A stretch of 22,837 nucleotides of DNA from Evtepia sp. (GTDB lineage Bacteria; Bacillota; Clostridia; Oscillospirales; Oscillospiraceae), in assembly GCA_020025735.1 (NCBI GenBank), contig JAHHRP010000014.1:1-22837 (forward strand), written 5' to 3'. Made by a program: the position numbers and the translations under genes. Below the pieces are notes generated by a model. It was given only the letters and a program-made list of their open reading frames with translations, made no database searches and was not told the DNA's origin. Below, piece after piece: positions 1 to 6,501 of this stretch (positions within the stretch are counted from its first letter, which is position 1; each line of letters begins with the position of its first letter).

Positions 1-384
1 AGCGCGACGTGCAGCCTTGAGGCCGTACTTCTTTCTCTCCTTCATTCTGGGGTCGCGGGTAAGGAACCCGGCAGCCTTCAATGCGGGACGATACTCTGCG
101 TTCATTTCCAGCAGGGCGCGGCTGACGCCGTGGCGGATAGCGCCTGCCTGGCCGGTCACGCCGCCGCCGGTAACGGTGGCAGCAATATCTACCTTGCCCA
201 GCAGATCGGTGGTGTCCAGGGGCTGACGGACGATGAGTTTCAGGGTTTCCAGTCCAAAGTAGTCATCAATGTCACGGCCGTTGATGGTGATGGTACCAGT
301 GCCGTTGGGGAACAGGCGCACCCGGGCCACGGAGGACTTCCGGCGGCCAGTGCCATAGTGGTAAGGCTTCTTGCTCTTATACAT
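1..384 (-). CDS. rpsI: 30S ribosomal protein S9 (3' end cut by window edge)
   Basis: Ribosomal protein S9 of the small subunit, whose C-terminal tail reaches the P site and contacts tRNA. The visible 128 residues begin MYKSKKPYHYGTGRRKSSVA and carry the S9 signatures GRRKSSVARV near residue 13 and VTGGGVTGQAGAIRHGVSRAL in the middle. They end at KYGLKAARRA, so only the last few residues of the usual KR-ending tail lie outside the window. The start is set by an AAGGAGG box that overlaps the rplM stop codon. Only 15 bases separate it from rplM, so the two genes are almost certainly co-transcribed from the promoter at 960-988, as in most Firmicutes. Confidence 0.97.
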   Translation of the reverse strand, partial: MYKSKKPYHYGTGRRKSSVARVRLFPNGTGTITINGRDIDDYFGLETLKLIVRQPLDTTDLLGKVDIAATVTGGGVTGQAGAIRHGVSRALLEMNAEYRPALKAAGFLTRDPRMKERKKYGLKAARRA

Positions 385-399
385 AGTCTTCGTTCCTCC

Positions 400-831
400 T
401 TATTCTGCGGCCCACAGTTCGGGCTTCTGTGCGGCGTGGATGTGCTCGGGGCCGCGGAAGATCTTCAGGCGGGTCAGGGAATCCTTAGTGATGATGTTCC
501 GGGGCATCATGCCGCGGACAGCCAGCTTCATGGCCAGCTCGGGCTTGTCCTGCATGAGCTTACGATACTTGGTTTCCTTCAGGCCACCCACATAGCCAGA
601 GTGGGTGCGATAGAATTTCTGGTCCAGTTTCTTGCCGGTGAGTACGGCCTTTTCAGCGTTGATGACGATAACGAAATCCCCGCAGTCAGCGTGGGGGGTG
701 TATTCGGGCTTGTGTTTGCCGCGCAGCAGAGTGGCTGCCACGGCAGCGGTTTTCCCGAGGGGCTTGCCAGCGGCGTCAAGGATATACCACTTGCGCTCGA
801 TGTTGCCCTTGTTGGCCATAAAAGTGGACAT
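400..831 (-). CDS. rplM: 50S ribosomal protein L13
   Basis: Ribosomal protein L13, an early-assembling large-subunit protein. The 143-residue length matches the family. Visible signatures are KWYILDAAGKPLGKTAA near the N terminus, GKHKPEYTPHADCGDFVIVINA in the centre, and YRTHSGYVGGLKE followed by AVRGMMPRN. The ATG at 829-831 has a GGAGG box about 9 bases upstream. It is the first gene of the rplM-rpsI unit. A 120-base leader that can form two competing stems lies between the promoter and the start (see the leader entry), so expression is probably autoregulated. Confidence 0.98.
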   Translation of the reverse strand: MSTFMANKGNIERKWYILDAAGKPLGKTAAVAATLLRGKHKPEYTPHADCGDFVIVINAEKAVLTGKKLDQKFYRTHSGYVGGLKETKYRKLMQDKPELAMKLAVRGMMPRNIITKDSLTRLKIFRGPEHIHAAQKPELWAAE

Positions 832-952
832 AGGGTCGAACCTCCAATTATAAATTCTTCCTTATATTAAGGATAGTCGGTGGCTTCTCCTGCTTTACAA
901 AGGGGGTCTCTCCTTTTATAATGCTGGAGAAACCACAGACCGTTTTTTCAGC
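832..952 (-). promoter_or_regulatory. candidate L13 autoregulatory mRNA leader with two competing stems
   Basis: On the minus strand the segment complementary to 926-940 can pair in two ways. A far arm (876-890) gives a 15-position stem with one mismatch and one G-U. A near arm (905-913) gives a 9-pair stem with one G-U. The common arm cannot do both, so the structures are mutually exclusive. Position directly upstream of rplM matches the known L13 leader family of Firmicutes (Rfam L13_leader, RF00555), in which L13 is thought to repress its own operon. The pairing is read directly; membership of that family and the mechanism are inferred. No U-tract follows the near stem, so classical termination attenuation is not evident. 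Confidence 0.6.
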
Positions 953-959
953 AGACCAC

Positions 960-988
960 ATTATAATACAGCCTAGGAAGGCTGTCAA
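960..988 (-). promoter_or_regulatory. sigma-A promoter of rplM-rpsI
   Basis: Perfect consensus on the minus strand: TTGACA at 983-988 and TATAAT at 960-965 with a 17-base spacer. The spacer contains a small inverted repeat (AGCCT-TCCT-AGGCT), which may be fortuitous. Predicted transcription start is around 952-954, giving a leader of about 120 bases. Confidence 0.9.
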
Positions 989-1028
989 TGTTTTTTCTGG
1001 ATTTTTTAATTTATCACCATAAGATCTC

Positions 1029-1057
1029 TTGTTTTCTTTTGTAATCTCTTTTATACT
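1029..1057 (+). promoter_or_regulatory. probable promoter of the TtcA-like gene
   Basis: TTGTTT at 1029-1034 and TATACT at 1052-1057 with a 17-base spacer, about 50 bases before the start codon, in a T-rich stretch. The -35 is weak and the -10 is good. Confidence 0.5.
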
Positions 1058-1107
1058 CTTAAATACTCTGTTTCAATTTTAATTTTTTGTGCAAGGAGGA
1101 TGCTGTC

Positions 1108-1848
1108 ATGCAAAAGATTCTTAGTCTTCTCCGCCGCTGTGTGGAGGATTATGCCATGATTGCTCCTGGAGAGCGGGTCGCTGTGGGTGTGTCCGGTGGG
1201 AAAGATTCCCTGGTGTTATTGACGGCCCTTGTCCGACTTTCCAAGTTCTATCCAGGCGGCTTTTCAGTGGAAGCCTTCACCGTGGATATGGGGACACCGG
1301 GGCTGGATCTGTCTCCTCTGGACGATTATTGCCGAGACTTGGGCGTTCCCTTTCACCGGATTCCCACCCAGATGTATCATGTGATATTTGAAACCCGGCA
1401 GGAGAAAAATCCCTGTGCGCTGTGTGCTAAGATGCGTCGAGGTTCACTTCACACTGCGCTGCTGGATGCTGGGATCCATAAGGTTGCTTTGGGCCACCAT
1501 TATGATGACGCAGTGGAGACCTTTTTTCTTTCCCTTTTCTACGAGGGACGCCTGTCCTGCTTTTATCCCGTGACTTACCTGGATCGCACGGATATCACAC
1601 AGATTCGCCCTTTGCTCTATGTCAGTGAGGGGATGATTCGGGATGCCGCTGTTCGGCTGACCCTGCCAGTGGTTCATAATCCATGTCCTGCTGACGGAAA
1701 AACCAAACGCCAGGAGGTCAAGGAACTCATTGCTTCTCTGGAACCCCAGTATCCCAAGCTAAAGGAGTATGTATTCTCCTCGATGCAGCGTTTGCCATTG
1801 CCACATTGGGCGCCCTGTAACTTGCGTCGGCGGCCACCCACAGAATAA
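1108..1848 (+). CDS. ttcA: TtcA-type tRNA thiolation PP-loop ATPase
   Basis: ATP-pyrophosphatase that probably activates a tRNA base for sulfur insertion; the TtcA family makes 2-thiocytidine at position 32 using a 4Fe-4S cluster. With the ATG at 1108 the protein is 246 residues. It shows the PP-loop SGGKDS (29-34), the CxxC pair C103/C106 in NPCALCAKMRRG, GHHYDDAVET (129-138), and a third cysteine at 193 in HNPC. These three cysteines match the cluster ligands known for TtcA. The start is chosen from the AAGGAGG box at 1093-1099, 8 bases upstream; an in-frame TTG at 1087 lies before that box and is unlikely. It stands alone, convergent with the reductase downstream. TilS-like lysidine synthetase is less likely because of the cysteines. 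The exact modified base is inferred. Confidence 0.85.
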   Translation: MQKILSLLRRCVEDYAMIAPGERVAVGVSGGKDSLVLLTALVRLSKFYPGGFSVEAFTVDMGTPGLDLSPLDDYCRDLGVPFHRIPTQMYHVIFETRQEKNPCALCAKMRRGSLHTALLDAGIHKVALGHHYDDAVETFFLSLFYEGRLSCFYPVTYLDRTDITQIRPLLYVSEGMIRDAAVRLTLPVVHNPCPADGKTKRQEVKELIASLEPQYPKLKEYVFSSMQRLPLPHWAPCNLRRRPPTE

Positions 1849-1941
1849 GAAGGGAATGGTATGATCTGGACGTCGGTGAAGCAAAACGACATTGTTTTGT
1901 CAAGAGGAAAAAGCAGACTGATTCACCCCGCTCTGGATAAT

Positions 1942-1981
1942 ATGTCCCCCCTGTACTGGATATCTAGTGAAGGGGGGACAT
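1942..1981. terminator. long near-perfect palindrome between convergent genes, probable bidirectional terminator
   Basis: Ten-base perfect arms ATGTCCCCCC (1942-1951) and GGGGGGACAT (1972-1981). The 20-base interior is itself self-complementary around GATATC. It sits between the ends of the TtcA-like gene and the reductase, where a terminator is expected, but neither flank has a U-tract. It could instead be an mRNA-stabilising or protein-binding palindrome. Confidence 0.5.
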
Positions 1982-2010
1982 CATTACATAGGAGGTAGTG
2001 GGTATGGATC

Positions 2011-3960
2011 TTATAGGTCTAATGCAGCCTGATAACCTTGGTGGATGGCATCCCAGATTTGACCGCCCTGCACGGCATCTCCCACGGAGATGACTCGCTC
2101 GCAAACCGCGGATAAACGGTCTTCGTAGGGGTGGTTGGGGACAGTGCCCAAAGCCAAAACGACATGGTCGCAGGGATAGACATATTCCTCTCCTGTCTGA
2201 CTGTCTGCGAACCAGATCCGATCCTCACCTACTCTGGTGAGGGTCCGGTTACAAAGGAGAACGACGTTGTTCACTTCCAGCACGGCAGTGACACCATTGC
2301 GGTTGGAGCCGTATACCCCAGGGGCAATGCGCGTCGCAGCCTCAAGAACCAACACGGCGTTGTTTCGGCTGCGGTCTGATAGAAATTCAGCAGTTTCCAG
2401 GCCAGTCATACCCGATCCTACGATGACGATGCTTTCCTCCCGAAGGTCCAGCGCACCAGTGAGAATGTCAGGCGGGGTACACACCAAAGGACTTTCCGCT
2501 GCGCCTGGGATGGAGGAAGGAATGACAGGGTGTCCACCGGTGGCATCTAAGATGGCATAGGGGGCCAGTTGATCCAGTTCCTCTGCTGTGGGGGCACAGC
2601 CCAGCCGCAGCGCGACTGCCTCCTGACGACAGCGATGGAGGAGGCTGTCCAACAACCATAGGATTTTTTCTTTCCGGGGGGGCAGTGCGGCTAGGAGGAG
2701 TTGACCGCCTGGTTTTTCGGCCTTTTCAAACAGGATTACCTGGAACCCACGGCGGGCAGCAATCCAAGCCCCTTCCAATCCGGCGGGGCCAGCGCCCAAC
2801 ACCACCACAAGCCGGTCGTTGCCATCCTGTATCAGGGGTGGGATACGGGTTTCATAGCCTGTCTCGGGATTTACCGCACAGGTGATGTGTCCTTCGGTGC
2901 CGAACTTGCCAAAGCAGGCCATGCAGGAGATACAGGGAATGATGTCAGCATCCCTGCCGGAGCGGGCCTTTTCGGTCCATTGGGGATCGGCCAAATGGGC
3001 CCGTACAGAAGCGGCAAAGTCCAGCACCCCCTCTTCCAGAAGTTTTTCGGCATACGCTGGCTCCCGGATCAAAGCGACGGATAGGACTGGGATGGACACG
3101 GTGGCTTTGACTGCTTTGGCCAGATGTTTTCGCCAACCCTGGGGATAGTACATGGGTTCCACGCTTTGACTGAGTTTGCTGTCGGTACCCGAGGCGGTGA
3201 CGTTAATGGCATCTACGCCCCACGCCTCTAACATTTGGCAGATTTTAATGCCCGTGTCAGCATGATAGCCCTTGGGTCCAATGTACTCTTCCAGGGAGAG
3301 ACGGACCATCAGTGGGAAATCTTGACCGCAAGCAGCACGTATGGCTTCGATGATCTGCCGCAGAAAACGAGTGCGGTTTTCCAGGCTGCCGCCGTATTCG
3401 TCCGTGCGGTGATTGGTGACGGGGCTGAGGAAGCTGTGGATGAGGTAATGGTGAGCAGCATGGATTTCGATGCCATCAAAGCCGCTCTCCTTGACGCGGC
3501 GGGCAGCCTGAGCGAATTTTTCGACAAGGTTCACAAGCTCTGCTTGGGCAGCCTCCACAGCCTGTCCCCGGTTTTTCCCTCGGGCAGCAGAGGCAGAAAG
3601 GAGGGGGTGACAAGGATTGAGTTTTGGGTCAGCGTTGGCACCCGGATGGAGGAGTTGGGCGAAAATTTTTGTTCCATAAGGATGGATGCGATCTGCCAGA
3701 CAGCGGAAGGAGGCGACAGACTCCTCCCGGGCGGCATTGAGCTGCCGCGCAAAGAGGACACCACGATCCTCGTCCACGCAAACCATTTCAGTAATGATAA
3801 GCCCTACGCCCCCTTTGGCACGGGCTTCGTAGTAGGCGAGCATATCTTCGGTCATGGTTCCATCGGGCAGGGATAGGGAAGCCGAAGCTGCCGTCATAGC
3901 GACTCGGTTGGGAATGGGTAATCTCCCAATCTTCCCCGGTGTGAAGAGTTTTTTGTACAT
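2011..3960 (-). CDS. FMN/FAD/4Fe-4S NAD(P)H:enoate (2,4-dienoyl-CoA reductase-like) oxidoreductase
   Basis: Large flavoenzyme of the family of FadH, trimethylamine dehydrogenase and clostridial enoate reductases, which reduce activated C=C bonds. The 649 residues comprise an old-yellow-enzyme TIM barrel (about 1-340), with the active-site run HAAHHYLIHSFLSP at 167-180 followed by NHRTDEYGGSLENRTRF. A 4Fe-4S ligand set follows at C343, C346, C349 and C361. Next come an FAD-binding fold (GAGPAG at 389-394) and a second nucleotide fold with GSGMTGLETAEF. The cysteine spacing CxxCxxC is that of trimethylamine dehydrogenase rather than FadH. The usual HAAHGYL has His in place of Gly. The substrate is unknown; gut relatives act on cinnamates, enoates, bile acids and steroids. 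There is no neighbouring pathway gene. A weak purine-rich SD precedes the ATG. Confidence 0.9.
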   Translation of the reverse strand: MYKKLFTPGKIGRLPIPNRVAMTAASASLSLPDGTMTEDMLAYYEARAKGGVGLIITEMVCVDEDRGVLFARQLNAAREESVASFRCLADRIHPYGTKIFAQLLHPGANADPKLNPCHPLLSASAARGKNRGQAVEAAQAELVNLVEKFAQAARRVKESGFDGIEIHAAHHYLIHSFLSPVTNHRTDEYGGSLENRTRFLRQIIEAIRAACGQDFPLMVRLSLEEYIGPKGYHADTGIKICQMLEAWGVDAINVTASGTDSKLSQSVEPMYYPQGWRKHLAKAVKATVSIPVLSVALIREPAYAEKLLEEGVLDFAASVRAHLADPQWTEKARSGRDADIIPCISCMACFGKFGTEGHITCAVNPETGYETRIPPLIQDGNDRLVVVLGAGPAGLEGAWIAARRGFQVILFEKAEKPGGQLLLAALPPRKEKILWLLDSLLHRCRQEAVALRLGCAPTAEELDQLAPYAILDATGGHPVIPSSIPGAAESPLVCTPPDILTGALDLREESIVIVGSGMTGLETAEFLSDRSRNNAVLVLEAATRIAPGVYGSNRNGVTAVLEVNNVVLLCNRTLTRVGEDRIWFADSQTGEEYVYPCDHVVLALGTVPNHPYEDRLSAVCERVISVGDAVQGGQIWDAIHQGYQAALDL

Positions 3961-4004
3961 AGCGGCGTCTCTCTTTCTTGCCCCCCAAGGGCAGATTTTT
4001 CTTC

Positions 4005-4033
4005 ATTTTATCGGCTCCCCTTGGAAAATGCAA
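4005..4033 (-). promoter_or_regulatory. weak candidate promoter for the reductase
   Basis: On the minus strand TTGCAT (4028-4033) and TAAAAT (4005-4010) are 17 bases apart. The -35 matches only TTG; the -10 is five of six. It overlaps the inverted repeat at 4015-4039, which would place a hairpin or operator inside the promoter spacer. Confidence 0.3.
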
Positions 4034-4039
4034 GGGGAG
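4015..4039. repeat. 9-bp perfect inverted repeat upstream of the reductase
   Basis: CTCCCCTTG (4015-4023) and CAAGGGGAG (4031-4039) with a 7-base loop. A smaller repeat, TGCCC/GGGCA on the minus strand, lies at about 3980-3994, just before the reductase start. Together with the stem at 4042-4079 this gives three stems in about 100 bases. Confidence 0.5.
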
Positions 4040-4041
4040 AG

Positions 4042-4079
4042 AACAGGCCCCCTTCTGTTTTAACAGAAGGGGGCCTGTT
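4042..4079 (-). terminator. probable terminator of the PH-like gene
   Basis: A perfect 16-base-pair stem: AACAGGCCCCCTTCTG (4042-4057) and its complement (4064-4079), with loop TTTTAA. It begins 18 bases beyond the stop of the minus-strand gene ending at 4097. There is no strong U-tract, but the stem is very stable. Confidence 0.65.
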
Positions 4080-4096
4080 TGGATTGGTCAGAGAGG

Positions 4097-4657
4097 TTAT
4101 TGCTGCGTTGCGGGTGTTTCGGCTTCTGAGGAAGTTTCCTGTTCTGCCGCCTGGGATTGTTGCTTGGCGGCTTTGATGGCTTCCTTTTCGGCCTGTTCTG
4201 CTTTGGCCTTGGCCTCTGCTTCGGCTCGGCGGGCCTGTTTCATCTCTTTGCGCAGCTGATGGAGGTATTCTGGTGGGACAACATCAGAACCCTTGGGATT
4301 GAGAATGTATTCCCGGACCTTGTGGGCCAAATCTTCGGTGGAGGGGTGTACCACAACCAAATTGTTTTCATAGGCGTACCAGTAGCTTTTCTTCACATCT
4401 GGCATTTCTTTGGTGATGAGCTGTAAGCAGGCCATGCGCATGGGGGTTGGTGGAGTATACACCACGTCTTTGATGGAGGTGAAGGGGATGACCCGCTCTT
4501 TTTCTTTCATTTTTGTTTTGCCCAAGCAGCGGATGACACAGTAGTCCAAGTACACGTCCAGTCGGGAGGAGCCACCCGGAAGCCAGAACAATAGTCCCTT
4601 TCGGAGGGATTGTTGGTGAGAGGCTTTTTGTTCTTTTTTATTCTTCCGTCCAAACAT
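4097..4657 (-). CDS. small PH-like domain protein with charged Ala-rich coiled-coil tail
   Basis: No precise function recognised. With the ATG at 4655-4657 (GAAAGGCAGG box upstream) it has 186 residues. The lysine-rich N terminus (MFGRKNKKEQKASHQ) leads into an alternating beta-type core at about 28-118, including SSRLDVYLDYCVIRCLGK, ERVIPFTSIKDVVYT and a helix STEDLAHKVREYI. This order resembles bacterial pleckstrin-homology-like or short DUF4429-like domains that bind membranes or proteins. Residues 134-172 are an Ala/Lys/Glu helix likely to form a coiled coil, and the tail is acidic and Gln-rich. There is no signal peptide or membrane segment. A longer reading to 4915 would overlap the divergent glycosyltransferase start and has no ribosome binding site, so I rejected it. 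Confidence 0.75.
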   Translation of the reverse strand: MFGRKNKKEQKASHQQSLRKGLLFWLPGGSSRLDVYLDYCVIRCLGKTKMKEKERVIPFTSIKDVVYTPPTPMRMACLQLITKEMPDVKKSYWYAYENNLVVVHPSTEDLAHKVREYILNPKGSDVVPPEYLHQLRKEMKQARRAEAEAKAKAEQAEKEAIKAAKQQSQAAEQETSSEAETPATQQ

Positions 4658-4823
4658 GACTGCACCCTGCCTTTCTGTTGGGAGTTTCTTCCTGTCAGTA
4701 TAGCTCATGGCAGAAGAAAAGGCAAGGGCGTTTCCAGGTTGTGCTATCATTCTGCGCAGCAGAGATGCGGAAGGAGGGCACTTCCTTTCCAATGGTTTCA
4801 TACAGTGGAAGGGAGGTGATTGC

Positions 4824-6092
4824 TTGAAAGCCAAGTTCATCTGGTCTCTTTGTTTTGCTGGTTTGTGGACTGCGGTTTCCTTGTGCCTTTCCATTGGGTG
4901 GGCAGAGGGAATCACCTATGTATTTCCATGTGTTTACACCTGGTGGGTGATCGTGGGGATTGCGCTGCTGCCAGGTTTTTTAATGAGTGGCATGTTTTTC
5001 TCCAATCTTTTGCACTGGGATCTGCCCAGCTACCCGAAAACCGCTGAGGACATCACGGTGATTATGTGTGCCCATAATGAGGTGCAGACCATTGCCCGTG
5101 CAATTCGAGCAATTTTAGACCAACAATATGCAGGGAGAATTCGACTGCTTGTGGTGGACAATGCTTCTGTGGATGGCACAAAAGAAGAGATTTTACGGAT
5201 GCAGCTAGAGGCTGGTCTATGGTGTTCTGTTGAGTATGTGTTTTGTGGCCGCCAGGGGAAGCACCATGCGCTAAATGTTGGTCTGGCATTGGTTCAGACC
5301 CCATACTTCATTACTGTGGATGCAGACACCTATCTGGAACCGCGTGCAGTGCAACAGATCATGGATCATATTGTTGCCCGCAACAGCGCTTGTGTCGCAG
5401 GAAACCTATTTGTGCAGAATACAGCGGCGTCCCTGAGCACGAAGATGCAGACGTATGACTATTTGTTGAGCATTGCAGCCATCAAACGCTTTCAGGGAAG
5501 TTATTTGTCCACATTGGTAGCGCAGGGGGCATTCAGTGCCTACCGAACACAGGATGTCAACGCGCTGGGGGGGTGGCAAGATATGGTGGGAGAAGATATT
5601 GTGCTGACGTATCAGCTTCTCCAGCAGGGACTGTCTTCCACCTACGAGCCACGGGCAGTCGGGTACACTGTTGTACCAGAGACAATATCTGGCCTTTATA
5701 ATCAGCGGAAGCGCTGGGCCATGGGAATGCTGGATGGGTTTTCGTGTGTTCCACTCTGGCGGCAGGGAACGGTATATTCCCGATATTTTGCGTTTTTGAA
5801 CCTTTCTGTGCTCTATCTGGATCTTGCATTTTTGTTTGGTTTTCTCCCTGGTGTTCTTCTGGCGTTTCTTGGCCACTTCTATTTGGTAGGGGTGCTTACC
5901 TTGGTTACGTTAGGGATCTGTCTGCTGCTGTTTCTAAGCATGTATCTTTATCAAAAACGACTGAGGATTCCCTTCCAAAACAGTGTCTTTGGTTTCTTTT
6001 GTTTTTTGTTGTTGTTCCAAGTGGTGCAAAGTGTAGCGGCGCTGCATGGTTATTTGGCGCGGCTGATGGGTAGAAAGGGGACATGGAAGTGA
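4824..6092 (+). CDS. membrane processive family-2 glycosyltransferase (PNAG/hyaluronan/cellulose-synthase type)
   Basis: Inverting, UDP-sugar-using glycosyltransferase expected to polymerise and extrude a surface polysaccharide. Using the TTG at 4824, which has GGGAGGTGA (4811-4819) just upstream, it has 422 residues. There are two N-terminal membrane helices (about 5-25 and 38-60). The GT-A domain shows AHNE (83-86), VDNAS (111-115), GKHHALN (145-151), the metal-binding DAD (166-168), the catalytic GED (256-258) and QRKRW (294-298), which marks processive synthases such as PgaC/IcaA and BcsA. Three or more C-terminal helices follow from 320. The ATG at 4707 is in frame but has no SD. The product polymer is unknown. 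Overlap with the miniprotein and the nearby diguanylate cyclase suggest c-di-GMP-linked control, which is inference. Confidence 0.88.
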   Translation: MKAKFIWSLCFAGLWTAVSLCLSIGWAEGITYVFPCVYTWWVIVGIALLPGFLMSGMFFSNLLHWDLPSYPKTAEDITVIMCAHNEVQTIARAIRAILDQQYAGRIRLLVVDNASVDGTKEEILRMQLEAGLWCSVEYVFCGRQGKHHALNVGLALVQTPYFITVDADTYLEPRAVQQIMDHIVARNSACVAGNLFVQNTAASLSTKMQTYDYLLSIAAIKRFQGSYLSTLVAQGAFSAYRTQDVNALGGWQDMVGEDIVLTYQLLQQGLSSTYEPRAVGYTVVPETISGLYNQRKRWAMGMLDGFSCVPLWRQGTVYSRYFAFLNLSVLYLDLAFLFGFLPGVLLAFLGHFYLVGVLTLVTLGICLLLFLSMYLYQKRLRIPFQNSVFGFFCFLLLFQVVQSVAALHGYLARLMGRKGTWK

Positions 6093-6175
6093 GACGAGAA
6101 AATATAGCGTTTGTTGTTTTGGTGGGGATCATTGTGGTGACAATAGCGGGCTTTCTGCTCGGACGGATTATTTGA
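6083..6175 (+). CDS. 30-residue single-helix membrane miniprotein, overlapping the glycosyltransferase
   Basis: A short frame in a different phase from the glycosyltransferase, overlapping its 3' end by 10 bases. It starts at ATG 6083 after GAAAGGGG (6073-6080) and stops at TGA 6173-6175, immediately before a terminator. The peptide starts MEVRREN, followed by about 19 hydrophobic residues ending FLLGRII: a charged N terminus and one membrane helix, consistent with an N-in topology by the positive-inside rule. The overlap, the SD-like box and the terminator placed right after it argue for a real, translationally coupled gene rather than chance. By analogy with small accessory subunits of membrane synthases and oxidases it may stabilise or regulate the transferase; that is inference. 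No homologue is recognised. Confidence 0.55.
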   Translation: MEVRRENIAFVVLVGIIVVTIAGFLLGRII

Positions 6176-6180
6176 GACAC

Positions 6181-6226
6181 AGACGAGATTTGCGCCCTGA
6201 AAAGGGTTGCAGATCTCGTCTTCTTC
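6181..6226 (+). terminator. terminator of the glycosyltransferase-miniprotein unit
   Basis: Arms AGACGAGAT (6181-6189) and ATCTCGTCT (6213-6221), with an inner CCCT-GAAA-AGGG stem, followed by a T-rich tail (TCTTCTTAT). It begins 5 bases after the miniprotein stop. Confidence 0.85.
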
Positions 6227-6310
6227 TTATGATTTGATGGAGTATTTTCAGCGTCCTAATTTCCCATAAAAATGACATCGGGATTGCGTATAATAGAACA
6301 TAAATTATCT

Positions 6311-6328
6311 TCTCTGCACAGGCAGAGA
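6311..6328 (+). repeat. small hairpin in the region before the diguanylate cyclase
   Basis: TCTCTGC and GCAGAGA arms flank loop ACAG. The 326 bases between the miniprotein and the cyclase otherwise hold the terminator above, a lone TATAAT at 6289-6294 without a matching -35, and a long-range TACAGC/GCTGTA pair (6406-6411 with 6448-6453). I saw no match to the c-di-GMP riboswitch core. Confidence 0.4.
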
Positions 6329-6359
6329 TATATGTGGAGGAAAATATATAATTTTGAGG

Positions 6360-6388
6360 TTGATTTTTGATGGAATTGGACATAAAAT
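6360..6388 (+). promoter_or_regulatory. probable promoter of the diguanylate cyclase
   Basis: TTGATT (6360-6365) and TAAAAT (6383-6388) with a 17-base spacer, about 110 bases before the start codon. An alternative -10 at 6289-6294 would give a 200-base leader. Confidence 0.5.
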
Positions 6389-6501
6389 TAGAATAGATAA
6401 GAGAATACAGCTTATGTTTTGTCAGTGGAACAGCAAGAGGATTCCCGGCTGTAATATGAGTATATATGGGTGTAGTAGCAGTGTTAGGGGGGAGTGTGAT
6501 C

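Noticed and set aside
130..870. 246-codon open frame antisense to rpsI-rplM
   Set aside because: It spans two ribosomal protein genes and their gap; a shadow of GC-rich codons.
1861..1998. 45-codon open frame after the TtcA-like gene with a fair GAAGGGA box
   Set aside because: It runs through the long palindrome, ends in non-descript sequence and shows no domain; chance is more likely.
3235..3876. 213-codon open frame antisense to the reductase
   Set aside because: The opposite strand encodes clear OYE-family motifs throughout; this is a shadow.
4658..4915. N-terminal extension of the PH-like protein to 4915
   Set aside because: No SD at the upstream ATG, and it would overlap the start and SD of the divergent glycosyltransferase.
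6289..6453. possible c-di-GMP riboswitch before the diguanylate cyclase
   Set aside because: Stems are weak and I do not see the conserved aptamer core.
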